Source of the DNA: an uncultured Clostridia bacterium
GTDB lineage: Bacteria; Bacillota; Clostridia; Oscillospirales; Oscillospiraceae
Assembly (NCBI GenBank): GCA_937893605.1
Contig: CALBGG010000128.1
Location: forward strand, 1-5,597
Length of the DNA: 5,597 nt
Reading direction: 5' to 3'
In this document: piece after piece, positions 1-5,479 of the stretch
Numbering within the stretch: position 1 is the first letter of the stretch
How the letters are laid out: each line of letters begins with the position of its first letter
Made by a program: the position numbers and the translations under genes
Notes under the pieces: model-generated
What the model was told of the DNA's origin: nothing
Databases searched by the model: none
Seen by the model: the letters and a program-made list of their open reading frames with translations, nothing else

Positions 1-1613
1 GCCGCGTAAGCGCTTGCGGCGTCGCCGTGCATGTCGTCGTCATCCTCGGCGGCTGCCGCTGCAAGAGCAGCTTCCTTATCCTTGGCTGCCTTGCTTGCGA
101 TGAAGGCGAAGATAACGCCCAGGATCGCAGCGCCTGCGAGGACGCAGATAGCGGTCAGATGGAGCGAGCCGGAATACTCCTGGACGGGAGTGAAATCGAG
201 CTTTGAGGCCGTCTCGCCGACATAGTTGCCGGCCGTATCGACACGGATGGTGTAAACATAGTCATGGAACTTGGTGACAAGGCCGGTCACGAGGACTGCG
301 ACTGCCATAATAGCGGTGATCAGGCTCAGGGTCTTGCCGGTGCGCTTGCTGCCGTTGACGGCTGCAACGATACCGAAGATGCCTGCGATGATGCCGAGGA
401 TGGCTGCAACTGCAAGAGCAACGTACATGCCGACGCGGACGAATACCTCGCTCTTGATATCGGCTTCCTGATCCTTCAGGTACTGCTCAGCCAGCTCGCA
501 GAGCCTGTCGCACTTGTCGAGGTCGAGCATCGCGTAGCCGTTCTTGACGACGGTCTGGCCGTTCTCGTCGACCTTGTACATGTTGCTGAGGACATACTCG
601 CCGAACTCCTCGTATGCTTCCTCGTTGACATGCGCCTTACCGTCTTCCTTGACAATGAGGTTCGAGGGGATCTCAAGGCCGAACTCCTCTGCCAGGTACT
701 CGGGCAGGGATTTTACGGTCTGCTCGCCGCCGTAGAAGCTGAAGCAGGGCTGCATGCCTTCAAACAGCTGTCTTGCGCCGTCGGCGAGGGTGAGCTCGCC
801 CTGCTCAAAAACGGAAAGCTGAGCCTTGCCGTCTGCAAGCTGACCTTCGGCTGCAACGAGCTTGGCTGCGCCTTCCGCAAGCTCCTGACGGCCTGCCGCA
901 AGCTTTTCCTCGCCTGCCGCAAGCTCCTTCTCGGCTGCTGCAAGCTGCTTCTTGCCTTCCTCAAGCTGTGCAAGGCCATCCTCATACTCCTTGAGCTGAG
1001 CCTTGCCGTCGGCTACCATCTGATTAACATATGCGGGGAAGTCGGTCACGTCCGCGGGGATATCGAGGCCGAGACGGGACGCGAGGGGACGGACGACGGA
1101 AACAAACCATGCCTGAGCGGTATTGAAGCCGGGCAGATTTGCGATTGTGCCGTCACGGAACTGAACATACTGGTTCAGGTAAGGCAGCAGGGGCTCGATC
1201 TTTGCGAGCTTTTCCTTGCCTTCGTTGTATGCCTGGGTATTGGCGTCGATCTTTGCCTGACCCTCTGCAAGAGTCTTCTTGCCGGCCTCGTAGGCTGCAT
1301 AGCCCTCTGCCAGGGTCTTCTCACCTGCTGCGAGGGTCGCCTGACCTGCGGCGTAATCGTTCTTGCCCTTGGCGTACTGGCTCAGGCCGTCGGTGTAGGT
1401 GCCTACGCCGGTGAGATAGGTCTCTTCGTTTTCCTTCAGCTGGTCGATGCCGGCCTTAGCGGTCTCGAGATTTTCTCTCGCATAAGCTGCGTCGGCCTTC
1501 TTATAATCCTGGATATTCAGAACGTCACGGACGCCGGCAACGCAGGCGAACAGACCGAATATGCACGCGAGGATAAGGATGATGCTGAAGACCATAAGTA
1601 ATACTCGTTTCAT
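1..1613 (-). CDS. Heptad-repeat coiled-coil membrane protein of unknown function (3' end outside window)
   Basis: The frame is open without a stop from ATG at 1613 to the left edge, giving 537 residues and no C-terminus. The start is set by GGGAGG at 1620-1625, six bases upstream. Residues about 4-28 form a hydrophobic anchor. A long ectodomain follows with two heptad arrays, about residues 81-136 and 199-285, built from units such as LAAGEKT, LAEGQAK and LEEGKKQ. Between them lies a non-repetitive segment (about 140-198) and after them a mixed domain (about 286-388). Three membrane helices follow at about 391-418, 428-446 and 484-507, and then an Ala-rich tail with DDDD at 524-527. Similar Gly-spaced heptads occur in extracytoplasmic loops of YhgE/Pip-type and some ABC/MMPL-type exporters of Firmicutes, but I see no ABC-2, FtsX or MMPL signature, so no function is assigned. 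The gene has its own promoter region and is probably not cotranscribed with the regulator to its right. Confidence 0.88.
   Translation of the reverse strand, partial: MKRVLLMVFSIILILACIFGLFACVAGVRDVLNIQDYKKADAAYARENLETAKAGIDQLKENEETYLTGVGTYTDGLSQYAKGKNDYAAGQATLAAGEKTLAEGYAAYEAGKKTLAEGQAKIDANTQAYNEGKEKLAKIEPLLPYLNQYVQFRDGTIANLPGFNTAQAWFVSVVRPLASRLGLDIPADVTDFPAYVNQMVADGKAQLKEYEDGLAQLEEGKKQLAAAEKELAAGEEKLAAGRQELAEGAAKLVAAEGQLADGKAQLSVFEQGELTLADGARQLFEGMQPCFSFYGGEQTVKSLPEYLAEEFGLEIPSNLIVKEDGKAHVNEEAYEEFGEYVLSNMYKVDENGQTVVKNGYAMLDLDKCDRLCELAEQYLKDQEADIKSEVFVRVGMYVALAVAAILGIIAGIFGIVAAVNGSKRTGKTLSLITAIMAVAVLVTGLVTKFHDYVYTIRVDTAGNYVGETASKLDFTPVQEYSGSLHLTAICVLAGAAILGVIFAFIASKAAKDKEAALAAAAAEDDDDMHGDAASAYA
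807..995 (-). repeat. Tandem 21-bp repeat array (nine heptad-encoding units)
   Basis: Nine 21-bp units lie end to end and encode residues 207-269 of the minus-strand membrane protein. On the plus strand the best-conserved units begin at 870, 891, 912, 933 and 954 and share a core like GCCTGCCGCAAGCT. The encoded heptads have Leu, Ala/Gly and Lys/Glu at fixed positions, as expected of a coiled coil. Outer units have diverged at the DNA level but keep the heptad pattern. A second, more diverged array encodes residues 81-136 (about 1206-1373). Confidence 0.85.
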
Positions 1614-1703
1614 TATATTCCTCCCTAACTTTTATATAAATATTACTTAATGCTCATTAGTGATTATGTATAAAGCAATACATATGCCCGAGTTTTGTAT
1701 ATC

Positions 1704-1732
1704 TTTTGTCAGTGTAACACACAATGACAAAA
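1704..1732. promoter_or_regulatory. 29-bp dyad, candidate operator or leader structure
   Basis: Perfect 8-bp arms TTTTGTCA (1704-1711) and TGACAAAA (1725-1732) flank a 13-bp spacer. Positions 1713-1729 also read TGTAA-N7-TGACA, which fits the published GlnR/TnrA consensus TGTNA-N7-TNACA. The site lies about 90-120 bp upstream of the membrane-protein start codon, in what would be its leader if transcription starts near 1855. Whether it acts as DNA operator, RNA structure or neither cannot be told from sequence. No regulator for it is in the window. Confidence 0.4.
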
Positions 1733-1790
1733 TAGTAAAGAAGAAATGACAGATAATTTGAAGAATTTTTAACTTTATTCTTAGAAAAAT

Positions 1791-1833
1791 ACGATTTGGC
1801 CGCTCTTAGATCAAAAAAACATAGCCAAATCGT
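1791..1833 (-). terminator. Terminator-like stem-loop in the membrane-protein leader
   Basis: ACGATTTGGC (1791-1800) and GCCAAATCGT (1824-1833) are perfect 10-bp complements around a 23-base loop. Read on the minus strand the stem is followed at once by ATTTTTCT, so it resembles an intrinsic terminator or attenuator placed about 180 bases before the start codon at 1613. The long loop makes it weaker than a classical terminator. There is no U-run on the plus strand side. Confidence 0.45.
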
Positions 1834-1861
1834 CAGATATGTTACACTCTCCTGTTTACAT

Positions 1862-1892
1862 ATTATACACAATTTGTCCAAACAATTGTGAA
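1862..1892 (-). promoter_or_regulatory. Candidate promoter with operator-like dyad for the membrane-protein gene
   Basis: On the minus strand TATAAT is complementary to 1862-1867, and TTCACA (5 of 6 matches to TTGACA) to 1887-1892, with a 19-bp spacer. A perfect 7-bp inverted repeat, CACAATT (1868-1874) and AATTGTG (1884-1890), fills the spacer and overlaps the -35 box. Transcription would start near 1855 and give a leader of about 240 bases. The -10 is a consensus box; the long spacer makes the assignment uncertain unless an activator untwists it. Confidence 0.45.
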
Positions 1893-1929
1893 TAAATCAT
1901 GAACATTTTCAGATGCGATTTGACATTGT

Positions 1930-2158
1930 GCCGTGTTTTTTCAGCGGCGCTTTTACATTATACCGATACGCATTTCGCGTCAGCACGACCGGAAGGTGCG
2001 GAAAAAACCGTTGCAAGCGGAACGGGCAAGATAAGTTCCCTGCAATGGTGCGGCAAAATTTGTGCTGCACCTGCGGGGGTGCAAAGCCTTATGGTTTCCG
2101 CCAATGCTTCGATACCGGGCACCTGAAATCACCATATCGGTACAGCCTTAATTCGCCT
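1930..2158. other. Non-coding, hairpin-rich stretch downstream of the regulator
   Basis: This GC-richer segment follows the regulator stop codon and has no convincing gene. It holds GGTGCGGCA (2047-2055), which can pair with TGCTGCACC (2063-2071; one G-U pair). The latter's TGCACC (2066-2071) can instead pair with GGTGCA (2078-2083), so two hairpins exclude each other. GGTGCGG also occurs at 1995-2001. Short open frames on the plus strand (for example 1913-2176) lack a ribosome binding site and run antisense into the regulator gene. It may be a decayed sequence, a dispersed intergenic repeat or an unrecognised RNA. Confidence 0.35.
2002..2025 (-). terminator. Probable intrinsic terminator of the ArsR-AraC regulator gene
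   Basis: On the minus strand CCGTT (from 2025-2021) pairs with AACGG (from 2012-2008) around an 8-base loop, followed directly by TTTTTT (from 2007-2002). It lies about 135 bases past the regulator stop codon. The stem is only 5 bp, so efficiency may be modest, but position and U-run fit. It would separate the regulator transcript from the membrane-protein gene. Confidence 0.42.
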
Positions 2159-2932
2159 CTAAAAATTTGTCTCTGAAAATCTGCGGTATTCGGTGGGGAG
2201 CCTGCCGGTGTATTTTTTGAACTCGGCGGAAAATTTGCTCTGGCTTTCGTAGCCCACGTGCTCGGCGATCTCGGCAATGCTGAGGTCGGTGTCACGCAGG
2301 AGCTCGGAGGCAAGCTCCATGCGGTGCTCCCTGATGTGCGCGGCAAGCGACTTGCCGTAGATTGCCTTGAAGGTCTCCTTAAGCGAGGAGGGGTTTATGA
2401 GAAAACGCTTTGACAGCTCCTCGATCGTGTAGCGCCGGTCAAGATTTTCGGTCAGAAGCTCGTGCACGCGGCGCACGGTCTCGACCTGCTCGGCGGAACA
2501 GCGCGCCTCACCGCCCGTGTGCGCGTCGAGCTCGGGAAGCTCGGGCACGCTTTGAATATCGCCGTCATCCTCCTCGGGGCAGGATATCTCCATAGTCTTC
2601 TCCATCATAAGGTGCAGCAGACGCACCTGCTCGGCGGGAGCGGCCTTGTAGTATACCTCCTTGCCCTCGCGGCGGCTAACGATGAGCCCGCCGTCCTTGA
2701 GCTGGCGCAGATGGTGCGACACCGCGGGACTGGTCATATCGGTTAGGTATGATATATTCACAACGCACTCGGAGCAGTGGCACAGCAGCCAGAATATCCG
2801 TGCGCGGCTGGGATCGGCCAGGAGCTTGAATATGTCCGACACCGTGCGGAAGCTCTCCGTCCTGGCCGCCGCCTCGCGCAGATGCGGGTTTATTTCCTCC
2901 CCGTGATCGTGGGGCATTGTTCCGTTTTCCAT
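2159..2932 (-). CDS. ArsR/SmtB-AraC fusion transcriptional regulator, probable metal sensor
   Basis: A 257-residue cytoplasmic regulator. Residues about 28-98 are an ArsR/SmtB winged helix (FKLLADPSRARI start, recognition helix SPAVSHHLRQL at 68-78, wing SRREGKEVYY). An acidic linker at about 114-143 follows. Residues about 152-251 form an AraC-family domain with two helix-turn-helices: TIEELSKRF..SSLKETFKAIYG and SIAEIAEHVGY..KFSAEFKKYTG. Possible metal ligands are HDH at 8-10 and Cys51, Cys53 and Cys56; the CadC-type ELCVCD site reads SECVVN, so only its first Cys is kept. The start at 2932 is preferred because GGAG lies 7 bases upstream. The frame is open back to an ATG at 3040, but that codon overlaps the -35 box and precedes the consensus -10. 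Divergent from the metal ATPase operon, it probably represses it or switches it on in response to metal. The sensed ion is inferred from the neighbours. Confidence 0.88.
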   Translation of the reverse strand: MENGTMPHDHGEEINPHLREAAARTESFRTVSDIFKLLADPSRARIFWLLCHCSECVVNISYLTDMTSPAVSHHLRQLKDGGLIVSRREGKEVYYKAAPAEQVRLLHLMMEKTMEISCPEEDDGDIQSVPELPELDAHTGGEARCSAEQVETVRRVHELLTENLDRRYTIEELSKRFLINPSSLKETFKAIYGKSLAAHIREHRMELASELLRDTDLSIAEIAEHVGYESQSKFSAEFKKYTGRLPTEYRRFSETNF

Positions 2933-2941
2933 GTCGTTGCT

Positions 2942-2974
2942 CCATTCGGAAGTGATTTGAGCCCATTCGGAAGT
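2942..2974. promoter_or_regulatory. 12-bp direct repeat with 21-bp period, candidate AraC-type operator
   Basis: CCATTCGGAAGT occurs twice, at 2942-2953 and 2963-2974, without mismatch. The 21-bp spacing is two helical turns, putting both copies on the same DNA face, the usual arrangement for AraC-family sites. They lie between the regulator's promoter (predicted start near 3005) and its start codon at 2932, and the first copy abuts the GGAG ribosome binding site. If translation instead began further upstream, the same bases would encode a TSEW repeat. Confidence 0.5.
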
Positions 2975-3011
2975 AAGTCGCCGCATGGCGTTGACTTTTT
3001 GGGCTGTGCTT

Positions 3012-3040
3012 ATTATACTGCAAGCATAACGATTAAACAA
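3012..3040 (-). promoter_or_regulatory. Promoter of the ArsR-AraC regulator gene
   Basis: On the minus strand TTGTTT (complement of 3035-3040), a 17-bp spacer and a perfect TATAAT (complement of 3012-3017) form a sigma-A type promoter. The predicted start is near 3005, giving a leader of about 73 bases to the ATG at 2932. The -35 box lies inside the left arm of the palindrome at 3032-3057, which suggests repression by occlusion. Confidence 0.72.
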
Positions 3041-3057
3041 TCATTTAATTGTTTAAT
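3032..3057. promoter_or_regulatory. 26-bp palindrome, candidate ArsR-type operator
   Basis: Perfect 10-bp arms ATTAAACAAT (3032-3041) and ATTGTTTAAT (3048-3057) flank 6 bp. AT-rich inverted repeats of this size over promoter elements are typical of ArsR/SmtB-family operators. The left arm covers the -35 box of the regulator's promoter, so autoregulation is likely. It is about 155 bp from the -35 box of the divergent operon, so control of that promoter would need looping, upstream activation or another site. Confidence 0.65.
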
Positions 3058-3094
3058 ATTTATGTCCCCGACCGACATCGACTGCGGCCTTTGG

Positions 3095-3110
3095 CGGCTC
3101 TTTTGAGCCG
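3095..3110. repeat. Small hairpin in the divergent control region
   Basis: CGGCTC (3095-3100) and GAGCCG (3105-3110) are perfect complements around TTTT. No U-run follows directly on either strand, so it is not a clear terminator. It lies between the two divergent promoters; role unknown. Confidence 0.35.
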
Positions 3111-3212
3111 GAAATGCGTTATTCTTTTTTGAAATACACAGAGTATTCCCGCAAAAGAAAGCCTTTTTCCGACTCAAAATATCTCGCCAAATACTCTTGC
3201 CGATATTGTTCG

Positions 3213-3241
3213 GTGACATCTTAGAACGTCTAATTTATATT
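3213..3241 (+). promoter_or_regulatory. Promoter of the HMA protein-ATPase operon, with internal dyad
   Basis: GTGACA (3213-3218; 5 of 6 to consensus), a 17-bp spacer and TATATT (3236-3241; 5 of 6) predict a start near 3248, about 22 bases before the ATG at 3270. The spacer contains a short dyad, TTAGA-ACG-TCTAA (3221-3233), placed where a repressor would block RNA polymerase. Confidence 0.62.
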
Positions 3242-3269
3242 GTTAAATCAAAAATATAGGAGAAATATC

Positions 3270-3488
3270 ATGAAAAAGACTTACAAGATCGAAGTTGACT
3301 GCGCAAACTGTGCTAACCTCATGGAGGAAGCGGCCGGTAAGACCGAGGGCGTCGAGAAGGCCGCCGTCAACTTCATGACTCAGAAGATGACCGTCGAGTT
3401 TGCCGAGGGCGCGGATGTTGACGCCGTCATGCAGGCGGTCCTTAAAAACTGCAAGAAGGTTGAGGACGACTGCGAGATCTATCTCTAA
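3270..3488 (+). CDS. Small HMA-domain heavy-metal-binding protein
   Basis: A 72-residue soluble cytoplasmic protein that is essentially one ferredoxin-like HMA domain. The loop after the first strand carries DCANCA with Cys11 and Cys14 as the expected metal ligands. The Asp before the first Cys is common in Zn/Cd/Pb-type HMA domains, whereas copper chaperones usually have GMxCxxC. The pattern KIEVDCANCA..GVEKAAVNF..KMTVEF fits the fold. Two further Cys (61 and 68) lie near the C-terminus. The start at 3270 has AGGAG (3258-3262) seven bases upstream; an in-frame ATG at 3240 overlaps the -10 box and is rejected. It is the first gene of an operon, 59 bp before an ATPase lacking its own HMA domain, so it probably serves as that pump's detached metal-binding domain or chaperone. 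Metal delivery is inference. Confidence 0.92.
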   Translation: MKKTYKIEVDCANCANLMEEAAGKTEGVEKAAVNFMTQKMTVEFAEGADVDAVMQAVLKNCKKVEDDCEIYL

Positions 3489-3506
3489 ATTGAAGCTGAC
3501 CCGAAG

Positions 3507-3520
3507 CGCCCTTCCGGGCG
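3507..3520 (+). repeat. Intercistronic hairpin between HMA and ATPase genes
   Basis: CGCCC (3507-3511) and GGGCG (3516-3520) pair around a TTCC loop in the 59-bp gap. No U-run follows, so it is not a terminator. Such hairpins can protect an upstream transcript segment from decay and so raise the small protein's level over the pump; that role is inference. Confidence 0.4.
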
Positions 3521-3547
3521 AAGAGCATATGTATAAGGACGATTTAT

Positions 3548-5431
3548 ATGAATAAAAAGCAGAAAAAAGTGCTTGTGCGCATAATAATCGCCGCGGTGCT
3601 GCTGGCGCTGCTGAATATTGTGAGCATCCCGGAGATACCGGCGATGATCCTGTACTTCGCGGCGTACATCGTCATCGGCTATGACATTCTGCGCAAGGCG
3701 GGCAAGGGCATATTAAACGGCCGCGTTTTTGACGAAAACTTCCTCATGGCCGTCGCCACGCTCGGCGCTATCGCGCTTGCCTTCATAAGCGGCAGCCGTG
3801 ATTTCAACGAGGCCGTACTCGTTATGCTGTTTTACCAGATCGGCGAGCTGTTTCAAAGCTATGCCGTCGGAAAGAGCCGCCGCAGCATATCCTCGCTGAT
3901 GGATATCCGTCCCGACTACGCCAATATCGAGGTCGGCGGCAAGCTTGAGCAGGTTGACCCCGACGAGGTCGAGACCGGCACCGTCATCGTCGTCCAACCG
4001 GGCGAAAAGGTGCCCATCGACGGTGTCGTTGTAGACGGCACGACAACGATAAACACCAGCGCCCTCACGGGCGAGAGCCTGCCGCGCGACGTCGGTGTCG
4101 GCGAAGAGATCATAAGCGGCTGCATAAACCTCAGCGGCCTTATCAAGGTGCGCACGACGAAGCCCTTCGGCGAATCGACCGTGTCGAAGATACTCGAGCT
4201 CGTCGAAAACTCCAGCTCGCGCAAGTCGCGCTCCGAGCAGTTCATTTCGCGCTTTGCGAGGGTATATACCCCCATCGTGTGCTACGCGGCTCTCGCGCTT
4301 GCGTTCCTGCCTCCGCTTGTGCGTATCCTGTTCATGAGCGCCGGCGGCGACTGGGTCGTATGGATCTACCGCGCGCTTGCATTCCTTATCGTCAGCTGCC
4401 CCTGTGCGCTGGTCATCAGCATCCCGCTGAGCTTCTTCGCGGGCTTGGGCGGCGCGAGCAGCGAGGGCGTACTCATAAAGGGCTCGAACTTCCTTGAGGC
4501 TCTCGCGCAGACGAAGACCGTTGTTTTCGACAAGACCGGCACGCTCACGCAGGGCGTGTTCGAAGTCAGCGGTATCCATCACTGCCCGATAGAGGACGAG
4601 AAGCTCCTTGAGTACGCAGCCCTTGCCGAGTGCGCGTCCTCGCACCCGATCAGCAAAAGTCTTCAGCGCGCTTACGGCAAGGAGCTTGACCGCAGCCGAG
4701 TCAGCGATATAGAGGAAATAAGCGGCAGCGGCGTCATTTCCAAGGTTGACGGTCATACCGTCGCCGCGGGCAACGGCCGTCTGATGCAAAAACTCGGAAT
4801 CGAGTACAGCGACTGCCACAGCGTCGGAACCATCGTCCACGTCGCAATCGACGGCGTGTACTCCGGTCATATCGTCATTTCCGACATCGTAAAGCCCAAC
4901 TCCGCCAAGGCCATTGCAGAGCTTAAAAAGACCGGCGTCAACAAGACCGTCATGCTCACGGGCGACTCGAAGGCGGTCGCCGACAAGGTCGCAGCAGAGC
5001 TCGGCATCGACGAGGTACACAGCCGGCTGTTGCCCGGCGATAAGGTCAGCGAGGTCGAGCGCCTGCTCGGCGAGAATACAGGCAAGGCAAAGCTTGCCTT
5101 CGTCGGCGACGGCATAAACGACGCGCCCGTCCTCTCGCGTGCGGACATCGGCATCGCCATGGGTGCGATGGGCTCGGACGCCGCGATCGAGGCCGCCGAT
5201 GTAGTCCTTATGGACGACGATCCGCTGAAGATATCCAAGGCCATCAAAATTTCGCGCAAGTGCATCCGCATTGTCTACGAAAACATCATTTTCGCGCTGG
5301 GCGTCAAATTTGCATGCCTGCTGCTGGTCGCCCTCGGCGTTGCGGATATGGGCGCTGCGATCTTCGCCGACGTCGGCGTCATGGTCATCGCCGTTCTCAA
5401 CGCCATGCGCGCTCTTTCAGCGGCGCATTAA
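3548..5431 (+). CDS. cadA: P1B-type heavy-metal-translocating ATPase (Zn/Cd/Pb exporter type), no N-terminal HMA domain
   Basis: A 627-residue inner-membrane pump that uses ATP to export metal ions. About eight membrane helices are visible, at roughly 8-25, 31-47, 64-82, 88-104, 241-263, 276-298, 579-597 and 602-618. The actuator loop has TGES at 174-177. The membrane metal site has CPC at 284-286. The phosphorylation site is DKTGT with Asp328; the P1B-specific HP pair is 366-367; TGDS at 471-474 and GDGIND at 520-525 complete the P domain. Lys587 in the seventh helix and Asp608 in the eighth (ADVG) match residues conserved in ZntA/CadA-type P1B-2 pumps, arguing for Zn/Cd/Pb rather than Cu. 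No metal-binding domain precedes the first helix; the separate HMA protein upstream probably fills that role. AAGGA (3535-3539) lies 8 bases before the ATG. All catalytic motifs are intact. The exact metal is inferred, and zntA would be an equally fair name. Confidence 0.93.
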   Translation: MNKKQKKVLVRIIIAAVLLALLNIVSIPEIPAMILYFAAYIVIGYDILRKAGKGILNGRVFDENFLMAVATLGAIALAFISGSRDFNEAVLVMLFYQIGELFQSYAVGKSRRSISSLMDIRPDYANIEVGGKLEQVDPDEVETGTVIVVQPGEKVPIDGVVVDGTTTINTSALTGESLPRDVGVGEEIISGCINLSGLIKVRTTKPFGESTVSKILELVENSSSRKSRSEQFISRFARVYTPIVCYAALALAFLPPLVRILFMSAGGDWVVWIYRALAFLIVSCPCALVISIPLSFFAGLGGASSEGVLIKGSNFLEALAQTKTVVFDKTGTLTQGVFEVSGIHHCPIEDEKLLEYAALAECASSHPISKSLQRAYGKELDRSRVSDIEEISGSGVISKVDGHTVAAGNGRLMQKLGIEYSDCHSVGTIVHVAIDGVYSGHIVISDIVKPNSAKAIAELKKTGVNKTVMLTGDSKAVADKVAAELGIDEVHSRLLPGDKVSEVERLLGENTGKAKLAFVGDGINDAPVLSRADIGIAMGAMGSDAAIEAADVVLMDDDPLKISKAIKISRKCIRIVYENIIFALGVKFACLLLVALGVADMGAAIFADVGVMVIAVLNAMRALSAAH

Positions 5432-5479
5432 GACCGCGGCAAGCAGATAGCAGATGGCTGACAGCGGATAGCTGTTTGT

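Noticed and set aside
807..995. CRISPR-like array
   Set aside because: The 21-bp units are contiguous without spacers, in frame, and encode heptads of a coiled coil.
264..1601. Plus-strand open frame of 445 codons
   Set aside because: It is antisense to the membrane-protein gene, which has a ribosome binding site, membrane helices and regular heptads. The plus frame has no such signals and its Cys/Leu-rich runs mirror the repeat codons.
1920..1925. Perfect TTGACA on the plus strand
   Set aside because: No -10 like sequence occurs 16-18 bp downstream (GC-rich AGCGGC instead), and no plus-strand gene follows.
1957..1962. TATAAT on the minus strand in the intergenic region
   Set aside because: No acceptable -35 box lies 16-19 bp upstream, and another TATAAT nearer the gene (1862-1867) has a better partner.
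1913..2176. Plus-strand open frame of 87 codons with several Cys (CCTCGG)
   Set aside because: No ribosome binding site, low-complexity composition and antisense overlap with the regulator's 3' end. A conserved intergenic repeat could give such a frame. Kept only as part of the non-coding region entry.
3013..3219. Minus-strand open frame of 68 codons in the divergent region
   Set aside because: It crosses the palindrome and the region between the promoters, has no ribosome binding site and no recognisable protein features.
3240..3269. Earlier in-frame ATG for the HMA protein at 3240
   Set aside because: It overlaps the predicted -10 box and has no ribosome binding site; the ATG at 3270 has AGGAG at ideal spacing and gives the normal HMA N-terminus.
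3713..5020. Minus-strand open frame of 435 codons
   Set aside because: Antisense shadow of the ATPase gene, whose motifs are intact in order; the shadow has no recognisable domain or ribosome binding site.
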